In this document: positions 1 through 5,502 of the stretch, piece after piece
How positions within the stretch are numbered: position 1 is the first letter of the stretch
How the letters are laid out: each line of letters starts with the position of its first letter
Assembly (NCBI GenBank): GCA_964551295.1
Contig: CAZKDJ010000155.1
Coordinates: 1-9,636 of the forward strand
Reading direction: 5' to 3'
Length of the DNA: 9,636 nucleotides
Source: JAFGED01 sp964551295
GTDB lineage: Bacteria; Chloroflexota; Anaerolineae; B4-G1
Notes under the pieces: model-generated
The model's database searches: none
What the model saw: only the letters and a program-made list of their open reading frames with translations
What the model was told of the DNA's origin: nothing
Position numbers and translations under genes: made by a program

Positions 1-440
1 CCAACGTCGGGGCGCTGGTGCGGGAAGCGGAGCGGGTGGGGCTGCCCGTCGTCGTGCACGCCTATCCCTGCGGCGAGTGCGTCCCGCCTGAGGAGCGGTA
101 CTCGATGGAAAGAGTGGCCTACGCCTCGCGGTTGGTGATGGAGCTGGGTGTCGACATCATCAAGACGTTCTACACTGGCTCGGTGGAGAGCTTTGCCCGC
201 GTCGTAGAGATCGCGGCCCCGGCGCTGGTGGTGGCCGCAGGAGGGCCGCGGCTAGAGACCGACGCCGACGTCCTGCAGATGGCCTACGACGTGGTACAGG
301 CGGGCGCGGCGGGCATCACGTTTGGACGCAACATCTGGCAGAGTGGGGATACGGGCGGCGTGATACAGGCGCTCAAGTACGTCATGCACGAGGGGGATTC
401 TGTGGAAGAAGCGCTGGAAAAGCTGGGCGGAAATCTCTAG
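1..440 (+). CDS. Class I (Schiff-base) aldolase of the DhnA/FbaB/LsrF family, 5' end missing
   Basis: Only the C-terminal part, about 145 residues, is visible; the reading frame is open from base 3 at the window edge, so no start codon can be assigned (the GTG at 18 is simply an internal valine). The family (COG1830) comprises TIM-barrel lyases of about 260-300 residues that cleave or form sugar-phosphate carbon bonds through a Schiff-base lysine. The visible lysine in the DIIKTFYTG segment fits that catalytic residue, and the later AGGP loop and the GAAGITFGRNIWQ segment are the phosphate-binding strands at the barrel's C-terminal end. Substrate cannot be told from this fragment: fructose-1,6-bisphosphate aldolase, an LsrF-type thiolase and aminodideoxyheptulosonate synthase all share these motifs. 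It is the only plus-strand gene and converges on the phosphatase gene. Family confident, substrate unknown. Confidence 0.85.
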   Translation, partial: NVGALVREAERVGLPVVVHAYPCGECVPPEERYSMERVAYASRLVMELGVDIIKTFYTGSVESFARVVEIAAPALVVAAGGPRLETDADVLQMAYDVVQAGAAGITFGRNIWQSGDTGGVIQALKYVMHEGDSVEEALEKLGGNL

Positions 441-913
441 GCCTTGGCTGACCCTTCCACCAGCGCCACGATGCGCCCGTAGCCGTTTTCGATCAGTTCC
501 TCCAATTCCTTGGCGGTGGACGCGTACTCCATGCGCGAACTGCCGTATGGATCGTAGATGTCATACGCTCTGCCGGTCATCTCGCTGAGCAGATGGATCT
601 TGTTGGCATGGTCAGGAAAGGCCGTCTTTACGGCCTCGGCGTGATTCTGCGTCATCACCAGCACCAGGTCGACCTCGACCACCATCTGGCGGGTGATGGG
701 GCGGGCGCGGTGATAGCTCAGGTCGATCCCGCGTTCGGCCATCTCTGCGATGGCGTGATCGCTCGCCGGGCGACCCTCGACTCCCCAGGTACCCGCCGAC
801 TCCACCTGCCAGTCCCGGCGCGCTTCGTCTTGGCTCAGCTTATCTTGCAGCAAAGCCATCGCCATGGGAGACCGGCATAGGTTTCCTGTGCAAACGATGA
901 GTATCTTGGGCAT
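437..913 (-). CDS. Low-molecular-weight protein tyrosine phosphatase
   Basis: A 158-residue cytoplasmic phosphatase, the usual length for the LMW-PTP/ArsC-like family. The P-loop CTGNLCRSP at residues 8-16 supplies the nucleophile Cys8 and Arg14 (C-X5-R), and the DPYG motif near residue 121 supplies the general acid Asp121. A second cysteine, Cys13, sits inside the loop as in many family members. In the related arginine phosphatase YwlE the residue two before Arg is Thr; here it is Leu12, hydrophobic as in tyrosine phosphatases, which points to phosphotyrosine-type rather than phosphoarginine substrates (inference). The ATG at 911-913 follows an AAAGGGAA ribosome binding site that overlaps the stop of the preceding gene 11 bases upstream, so the two are probably translated together. 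No cognate tyrosine kinase is in the window. The stop overlaps the stop of the plus-strand aldolase. Confidence 0.92.
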   Translation of the reverse strand: MPKILIVCTGNLCRSPMAMALLQDKLSQDEARRDWQVESAGTWGVEGRPASDHAIAEMAERGIDLSYHRARPITRQMVVEVDLVLVMTQNHAEAVKTAFPDHANKIHLLSEMTGRAYDIYDPYGSSRMEYASTAKELEELIENGYGRIVALVEGSAKA

Positions 914-924
914 GTTGTTCCCTT

Positions 925-2055
925 TCAGCCGGTCTCGGCAGACTCGAGGGGTGCCAGCGATTCGACCAGCGCCATCAAACCTCCGGCCACGATTGAATGG
1001 CCCCCCAGGACCACGGGTATCTGCGCCTCCGCCGCTGTCCGCGTAAAACGACGCAGGAAGGGCTCCTCAATCTCCTCCCAACGGTGCAGGTCGGAGTTGA
1101 AGCGGTCGCGCTTCGCGGGCCACAGCCCGCGCGCTGCCAGGATCACGCGGCTGTCGAGTAAAACGCCGTTGGCCAAGCCTGCCAACTCATCGAAAAAGCC
1201 CGCGATGCCCACCTGCTCCAGATGATCTGCCAGTAACGAGCGCACTTTTCCACCTGCTTGCCGACCGCTGGCCCGCATACCGCGCTCCTCGGCAAAGACC
1301 CGTACCCAGCAGCGGGTTGCCCCCTCCAGCGCGGCCCAGGCCGCCTCCGATACGCGGCCGGCGATCGTCAGACTGCCGCCCTCGCGCGCCATCTCTGCCA
1401 GCACGCCGTCCAACTGCGGTGCTTCCCAGCCCAATCTGTCGAGGTAGCGGCGCAGATTTGGCCCGATGCCGGGGTGGCGTCCGGCGATCAGCAGGTCGAC
1501 CGGCGTGTCCAGGTCAAAGCGCGCGGCGGCCGAGGGAGGCATGCTCTCCACGGGCCAACCTACCTTATTAGCCAGCGCCCAGGCGATCCCGTTGTCGTTC
1601 GCCTGCCCAGCGATCAGCGGCAACGCCTCGGCCGCGGGGACGAACGCCGCCCAATCGCTGGAGTGTACGTTGTTGGTTATGGCTAGTCGCTGTGCCTCTC
1701 CCAATCGGGTGAGCACGTCGAACCAGCGTCCGGCGTCCATCAGCGGAGCTGAAGCGCCGCCGCTGTAGAGCGCGCGCGGCGCGTCGTGCTGCTCGATCAG
1801 TTTTGCCAGCCGCTGCCCAAAGTGAAACGCTTCCCCCGGCGAATCGACGTCTATTTCAACCGGGAGATCTCCCAGGACATCACGCCACGCCGAATCGTCA
1901 TCGGTGGCGACCACGGCTCGGTCGATCAAGCCGGTATCCAGCAGCGTGTTCAGCAGATCGCGCGCGGCAGCTCGGTGAGCCCCGGCCAGTGCTTCTTCTA
2001 CCTTGCTCTTGCCCCATCCCCCGATTAGGAGGAGCAGTGTCGTTTTTCGTGTCAA
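925..2055 (-). CDS. Conserved hypothetical protein, N-terminal half nucleotidyltransferase-like (CofC/MobA-type fold suspected)
   Basis: A 376-residue soluble protein that I cannot name. The N-terminal half (about 1-195) reads like a degenerate nucleotidyltransferase. A beta strand LLLLIGGWGKSK opens it, SGGASAPLMDAGRW (98-111) lies where CofC/MobA-type enzymes carry their metal-binding D-P-L motif, and FDLDTPVDLL (180-189) matches the DxDTPxDL segment typical of that fold. The aspartate usually found before the proline-leucine is not obvious, so activity is doubtful. The C-terminal half (about 196-365) has conserved-looking segments (LLDSRVILAARGLWP, DRFNSDL, VVLGGHSIVAGGL) that I do not recognise. 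The start is TTG at 2053-2055: no ATG or GTG exists in frame between it and the upstream stop, and GGGGG lies just before it. The gene is followed 11 bases later by the phosphatase. It may lie in its own transcription unit with a promoter at 2065-2092. Confidence 0.8.
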   Translation of the reverse strand: MTRKTTLLLLIGGWGKSKVEEALAGAHRAAARDLLNTLLDTGLIDRAVVATDDDSAWRDVLGDLPVEIDVDSPGEAFHFGQRLAKLIEQHDAPRALYSGGASAPLMDAGRWFDVLTRLGEAQRLAITNNVHSSDWAAFVPAAEALPLIAGQANDNGIAWALANKVGWPVESMPPSAAARFDLDTPVDLLIAGRHPGIGPNLRRYLDRLGWEAPQLDGVLAEMAREGGSLTIAGRVSEAAWAALEGATRCWVRVFAEERGMRASGRQAGGKVRSLLADHLEQVGIAGFFDELAGLANGVLLDSRVILAARGLWPAKRDRFNSDLHRWEEIEEPFLRRFTRTAAEAQIPVVLGGHSIVAGGLMALVESLAPLESAETG

Positions 2056-2064
2056 CCGACCCCC

Positions 2065-2092
2065 ATTGTATGCGGAAGAGGCTCGGCGTCAA
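2065..2092 (-). promoter_or_regulatory. Candidate sigma70 promoter of the 376-residue gene
   Basis: On the minus strand TTGACG (2087-2092) and TACAAT (2065-2070) each match the consensus hexamers at five of six bases, with a 16-base spacer. The expected start of transcription is near 2058, only a few bases before the TTG start codon, so a transcript from here would be nearly leaderless. That closeness lowers confidence. Confidence 0.4.
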
Positions 2093-2102
2093 CCGAGCCT
2101 CT
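2077..2102. other. Perfect inverted repeat between hpf and the 376-residue gene
   Basis: Arms AGAGGCTCGG (2077-2086) and CCGAGCCTCT (2093-2102) are perfectly complementary over 10 bp around a six-base centre, CGTCAA. On the minus strand that centre reads TTGACG, the candidate -35 hexamer. As RNA it would form a stable GC-rich stem after the hpf stop, but no T-run follows on either strand, so it is not a standard intrinsic terminator. It may be a terminator of weak type, an operator, or both. Confidence 0.6.
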
Positions 2103-2137
2103 CTGGGTAAAGGTCTCGAGCCCAGCCTGGCATCGCC

Positions 2138-2677
2138 TCAGGCTAGTTCCGGCTGCAGCAAACCGTAGTTGCCATCGTCCCGCTTGTACACGACGTTTAT
2201 GGCATCATCGTTTGCGTTCAGAAAGACGTAGAACCGGTGGCCCAGCAGTTCCATCTGCTCGATGGCCTCCTCTGGCAACATCGGGCGTATCTCGAAGCGC
2301 TTGACGCGCACGATCTCGCCTATGGGTTCTTCGGCGGGCTCCTGAATGGGGAGTTCTTCGGCAGCCGCGTGCCAGCGGTCCTGGCGTTTTCCCTTGTAGC
2401 GGGCGATCTGGCGGTACATCTTGTCCAGCACCGCGTCGATCGAAGCGAACATGTCATTGGTGCGTTCCTCGGCCCGCAAGATCGTGCCTCGTACACGCAC
2501 GGTCAACTGAGCGATCTGCCGGTGGTTGGCGCTGCGGGTCTCTTCTACCTTCAACTCCATGCGCGCCTCGTCAACCGAAGGTAGATAGCGATCGAGCTTG
2601 CTGACTTTTCTTTCCACGTATTCCCGCAGCCTGGGGGTCATTTCCATGTTGCGGGTAAACACTGATACTTCTGCCAT
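2138..2677 (-). CDS. hpf: Ribosome hibernation promoting factor, long form
   Basis: A 179-residue protein with the two-part layout of long HPF. The N-terminal S30AE/RaiA domain (about 1-97) binds the 30S decoding region. After a charged, proline- and glutamate-rich linker (98-121), a C-terminal domain (about 122-178) containing RFEIRPMLPEEAIEQMELLG and FYVFLNANDDAINVVYKRDDG dimerises to join two ribosomes into inactive 100S particles in starved cells. I chose ATG at 2675-2677 because a near-perfect GAGGAGG lies six bases before it (2684-2690); the in-frame TTG at 2690-2692 overlaps this ribosome binding site and cannot be the start. It lies 115 bases downstream of comF, an order that recalls comFC-hpf in Firmicutes. 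Whether it shares a transcript with comF or has its own promoter in the spacer is not clear from sequence. Confidence 0.95.
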   Translation of the reverse strand: MAEVSVFTRNMEMTPRLREYVERKVSKLDRYLPSVDEARMELKVEETRSANHRQIAQLTVRVRGTILRAEERTNDMFASIDAVLDKMYRQIARYKGKRQDRWHAAAEELPIQEPAEEPIGEIVRVKRFEIRPMLPEEAIEQMELLGHRFYVFLNANDDAINVVYKRDDGNYGLLQPELA

Positions 2678-2683
2678 CGCTTG

Positions 2684-2690
2684 CCTCCTC
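2684..2690 (-). promoter_or_regulatory. Ribosome binding site that fixes the hpf start
   Basis: The minus strand reads GAGGAGG, six bases before the ATG at 2677. It places translation start five codons downstream of the longest possible reading frame. Confidence 0.85.
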
Positions 2691-2725
2691 AATTGATTTG
2701 GATGTAGCTAAAATCGGCCAAGTCG

Positions 2726-2790
2726 TCACCCTGAGCGTAGCGAAGGGTCTCTGCTTTTACTGTAGGTGAGGTTCTTCGCTTGATTTTTTT
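2726..2790. repeat. Small inverted-repeat element with T-run in the comF-hpf spacer
   Basis: The plus strand carries TCACCCTGAGCGTAGCGAAG at 2726-2745 and then GGTCTC, with GAGGTTCTTCGCT following in reverse sense at 2768-2780. AGCGAAGGGTCTC (2739-2751) can pair with GAGGTTCTTCGCT along all 13 positions if three G-T wobbles are allowed, leaving a 16-base loop, and seven Ts follow at 2784-2790. That is the shape of an intrinsic terminator for plus-strand transcription, although no plus-strand gene precedes it. On the minus strand the three wobbles become mismatches. The CCCTGAGCGTAGCGAAGGG core resembles, from memory, small dispersed repeats seen between genes in Chloroflexi and some other bacteria; only one core copy occurs in this window. 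Confidence 0.55.
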
Positions 2791-2792
2791 GC

Positions 2793-3518
2793 TCAATGTG
2801 CCCGGGCCAACGTCAGTGCTTGCACGCTGCGTACTCCGCTTTCGTGCAGGGCGATTGCGCAGGCCTCCAACGTGGCGCCCGTCGTGCAGACGTCATCGAT
2901 CAGTAGCACGCGCTTTCTGGCCAGTTCATCGTTGCAGCAGCAAAATGCGTCGTGCACGTTTTTCCTGCGCTCCCTGGCGCTGAGTTTGACTTGTGGAGCC
3001 GTCGCGCGTTTCCGCACGAGCGTCTTCTCGTCCAGGGTTAGCCCTGCCTGTTGGGCCAACTCGCGCGCCAGCAGCGCCGCTTGGTTGTACCCCCGCTCGT
3101 GCAGGCGGGTGGCGTGCAGGGGAACGGGTACCACGACATCGGCGGGCATTGGATGCTGCTGCCAGTGCGTCGCCATTAGATTTCCCAGTGGTTTGACCAG
3201 CGCGGTGTGTCCCTTGTACTTGAGATGGTGTATCGCCTCCCGAAGTGCGCCTTCGAAGTATACCGCCGCGCGTATGCGCTCGATTTGCAGGGGAGAGGTG
3301 CGACAGCGGGCGCAAAGGTCGTCCGCTGCAACTTTGTCTCCACAGCGGGCGCAGAAGGGAGGCTCAACGCGGGGAATCTGACTCAGACATTCGGGGCACA
3401 ACCACGCGCCGATCCGGTGGCAGCCGACGCAACGCGGGGGAAACAAAAGGTCGAGTAGTTGACCGCGAAAATCACGCCATTGAAGACCGATTGTCTCAAT
3501 GAGGGCCGATACAGACAA
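2793..3518 (-). CDS. comF: ComF family protein (double zinc finger plus phosphoribosyltransferase domain)
   Basis: A 241-residue cytoplasmic protein of standard ComF/ComFC length. The N-terminus holds eight cysteines in four pairs (Cys30/33, 41/44, 56/59, 69/72), a zinc-binding module. The rest is a type I phosphoribosyltransferase fold with the PVPLHATRLHERGYNQ segment and the PRPP-binding motif VLLIDDVCTTGATL (about 204-217). In naturally competent bacteria ComFC works with the ComFA helicase and DprA to bring single-stranded DNA inward, but homologues also occur where competence is unknown, and no other competence gene is visible here. The start is TTG at 3516-3518; no ATG lies in frame upstream, and AGGAAAAGGGA precedes it. 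It follows tadC by 68 bases in the same orientation, so it may be read from the tad operon or from a weak promoter at about 3550-3558. Family certain, start less so. Confidence 0.92.
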   Translation of the reverse strand: MSVSALIETIGLQWRDFRGQLLDLLFPPRCVGCHRIGAWLCPECLSQIPRVEPPFCARCGDKVAADDLCARCRTSPLQIERIRAAVYFEGALREAIHHLKYKGHTALVKPLGNLMATHWQQHPMPADVVVPVPLHATRLHERGYNQAALLARELAQQAGLTLDEKTLVRKRATAPQVKLSARERRKNVHDAFCCCNDELARKRVLLIDDVCTTGATLEACAIALHESGVRSVQALTLARAH

Positions 3519-3533
3519 GGGAATCTGTCCCTT
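3517..3533. other. Hairpin over the comF start codon
   Basis: Arms AAGGGA (3517-3522) and TCCCTT (3528-3533) are perfectly complementary around a five-base loop. On the comF message the stem takes in AAGGGA of the ribosome binding region and the first two bases of the TTG start codon, so folding would hinder initiation. The stem is short, so its effect is uncertain. Confidence 0.45.
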
Positions 3534-3549
3534 TTCCTAAAGAAATTTC

Positions 3550-3558
3550 AGTATAGCA
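3550..3558 (-). promoter_or_regulatory. Candidate extended -10 element for comF
   Basis: The minus strand reads TGCTATACT, an extended -10 (TGnTATAAT-like), 32 bases before the comF start codon. No convincing -35 hexamer lies 16-18 bases upstream. It could give comF its own transcript in addition to read-through from tadC; no clear terminator separates tadC from comF. Confidence 0.35.
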
Positions 3559-3586
3559 GCGTTGGGCTTTTTTCGGCGGCTCGTTT

Positions 3587-4513
3587 CTAAAAGCCAAACA
3601 AGCCTTGCATGTTTTTAAAGGTGATGATCGCTGGACCGAGCAGGATGACGAGGAGAGCGGGAAAGATGAGAAAGACGACGGGAGGCAATATCCTGAGCGT
3701 GGCGGCGCGCGCCTGCTCCTCGGCCCGTTGCCGCCTCCGCACGCGCATCTGATCTGATTGGATGCGCAGGACCCTGGCGATGCTGACACCCAGTTGATCC
3801 GCTTGGATGATGGCTGCTATAAAGGTCGACACGTCCTGAACTTCCATACGGTTCGCCATGTCGCGGAGTGCCTCGCGGCGCAGCTTGCCCAGTTGGATCT
3901 CTTGGATGACGCGCATAAAGGCCGCACTCAGTTCGTCTTCCCACTTTTCGGCCACTTTGGCCATGGCGGCGTCAAAGCCCAGGCCTGCCTCCACGCAGAT
4001 GGTCAGCAGGTCCAACGCGTCGGGTAGCGACTTGACGATTGACCTCTGGCGCCTGCTGATCTTGGTTCGCAGCCACAGCATCGGCATAAGGAAACCGGCT
4101 GCGAGTGCCACGCCGGCCACTAGAAGCTTCCGTGTGCCGGCCAACGGACTGACGAAGAATACAAAGCCCGCTATTGCCGCGAACATGGCAAAGACCACTC
4201 CGCGAATCCCCAGGTATTCCGTAGGTCCCCAACCGTAGGGGTTGCCCGCCAGGTCAAGTTGGTGCTGAACGTTTTCCATACTTTGGCGCGGGGTGAGGCG
4301 CGACACGAATTGGGCGATTGTTCTCAGGACGGGCAGCAAGATGCGCTCGCTGAAGGGTTGCGACATCTCGATCTCTTCCAACGAGGGCGGCCGCTCCAGC
4401 GTTCCGAATTGCTCCAGCCGCTCCTCCAGCACGTCAGGCTGGCGTGACTGCCGGATGCCCAAAAAGATCAGGACTGCAGCAATTACCAAAATCGCGATTA
4501 TGACGATTGCCAT
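3587..4513 (-). CDS. tadC: Tad pilus inner-membrane platform protein TadC
   Basis: A 308-residue polytopic membrane protein of the GspF/T2SSF family, the second of the two platform proteins of Flp/Tad pili. Predicted membrane segments lie at about 2-20, 103-123, 129-148 and 276-296. Between the third and fourth lies the cytoplasmic T2SSF helical domain (about 160-270), with SLPDALDLLTICVEAGLGFD and FIAAIIQADQLGVSIARVLR, the region expected to contact the CpaF ATPase. A basic, glutamine- and arginine-rich stretch (257-264) precedes the last membrane segment, as in other TadC proteins. The ATG at 4511-4513 has an AGGAGA ribosome binding site eight bases upstream and follows the tadB stop by 19 bases, so the pair is clearly one operon. 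It is the last pilus gene in the block. Assignment as TadC rather than TadB rests on order and on resemblance of the sequence. Confidence 0.93.
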   Translation of the reverse strand: MAIVIIAILVIAAVLIFLGIRQSRQPDVLEERLEQFGTLERPPSLEEIEMSQPFSERILLPVLRTIAQFVSRLTPRQSMENVQHQLDLAGNPYGWGPTEYLGIRGVVFAMFAAIAGFVFFVSPLAGTRKLLVAGVALAAGFLMPMLWLRTKISRRQRSIVKSLPDALDLLTICVEAGLGFDAAMAKVAEKWEDELSAAFMRVIQEIQLGKLRREALRDMANRMEVQDVSTFIAAIIQADQLGVSIARVLRIQSDQMRVRRRQRAEEQARAATLRILPPVVFLIFPALLVILLGPAIITFKNMQGLFGF

Positions 4514-4532
4514 CGTTCGCTTCTCCTGAAAA

Positions 4533-5477
4533 CTATACCTCGATGTCTACGATCTTTCTGATAACCAGGTAGCCTACCACGATGCCTGCGACAGCGGCAC
4601 CGATCATTATCCACCCACAGGGATCGTCGAATAGCTGTGATATGAAATCGGGCGAGATGAGGTAAATGACCACCGACAGGATGACCGGGAGAGCGGAGAG
4701 CAAGTTGCCTGCGCCACGGCCGTAGGATGTCAGCGCTTTGATTTCGCCTTTGATTCGGACGCGCTCACGGATGGTGTAGCTTATCGCGTCCAGCACCTCG
4801 GCCAGATTGCCGCCTACCTCACGCTGCACCTTGATCGCAGTGATCATCATGTCCAGGTCGTCGCTGGTGATGCGGCGCAGCATGTTATCGAGCGATTGTT
4901 CCAGATTGAGACCGAGTTGTACCTCTCTGACCACGCGGCCAAACTCCTCGGAAATCGGTGGCCCCATCTCCTCGGACACTGCCTCCATGGCCTGCATGAC
5001 ACTGTAACCTGCCCGGATGCCGTTTACCATCAGGTTAATGGTATCGCTCAGTTGATTGTCGAATGCCCGCAGGCGCTGGCCACGCATTAGCTTGACGTAT
5101 ATCCACGGTCCAAAGAATCCAGCTAGGCAAGCGATGGCTGTGATGACAAAGTCTCGCCGAAGGATATATGCCGCCGCGCCAAGGCCTATGACCAGGATAA
5201 CGGTGAGAGCCAAGAACTCGCCGACGGTGAACTTGAGATTCGCTCGCGCTAACTGTGTCGCCAGGCTGGCTCCCACGCCTCGACGGGCGAGCGCGCGATT
5301 TAGCGAGTCTGCCAGAATAGATCCTGATATAGCAGTGGATTGAGCTGACTTTTCCGCTGCGGTGATGCCCAGCCGCTCTTCGATGAGCGCGCTGCCAGAC
5401 CGGCGGGAGATGATTACTCCTGCCAAAATGGCAACGATCCCAACGACAAACAAAAACCCAACGACGATTTCGGCCAT
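4533..5477 (-). CDS. tadB: Tad pilus inner-membrane platform protein TadB
   Basis: A 314-residue polytopic membrane protein of the same T2SSF family. Predicted membrane segments lie at about 5-23, 86-106, 109-129, 258-276 and 288-308. The cytoplasmic T2SSF domain (about 139-250) holds QLSDTINLMVNGIRAGYSVM and IKVQREVGGNLAEVLD, the paired helices typical of TadB. With TadC it should form the membrane platform on which CpaF drives pilin insertion into the growing pilus. TadB and TadC each carry an EERL motif shortly after their first membrane segment, consistent with an ancient duplication. The ATG at 5475-5477 has GAGGGA about five bases upstream and lies 25 bases after the cpaF stop. The length is normal and nothing in it looks broken. 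Confidence 0.94.
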   Translation of the reverse strand: MAEIVVGFLFVVGIVAILAGVIISRRSGSALIEERLGITAAEKSAQSTAISGSILADSLNRALARRGVGASLATQLARANLKFTVGEFLALTVILVIGLGAAAYILRRDFVITAIACLAGFFGPWIYVKLMRGQRLRAFDNQLSDTINLMVNGIRAGYSVMQAMEAVSEEMGPPISEEFGRVVREVQLGLNLEQSLDNMLRRITSDDLDMMITAIKVQREVGGNLAEVLDAISYTIRERVRIKGEIKALTSYGRGAGNLLSALPVILSVVIYLISPDFISQLFDDPCGWIMIGAAVAGIVVGYLVIRKIVDIEV

Positions 5478-5502
5478 CGGTTCCCTCTCTCAGATTCGTG
5501 GA

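Noticed and set aside
2678..2692. Longer hpf start at TTG 2690-2692
   Set aside because: That codon overlaps the GAGGAGG ribosome binding site of the ATG at 2677, and the added residues are not part of the S30AE domain.
3534..3586. Intrinsic terminator after tadC
   Set aside because: The minus strand has an A-rich stretch and short GC runs but no stable stem followed by Ts, so read-through into comF is likely.
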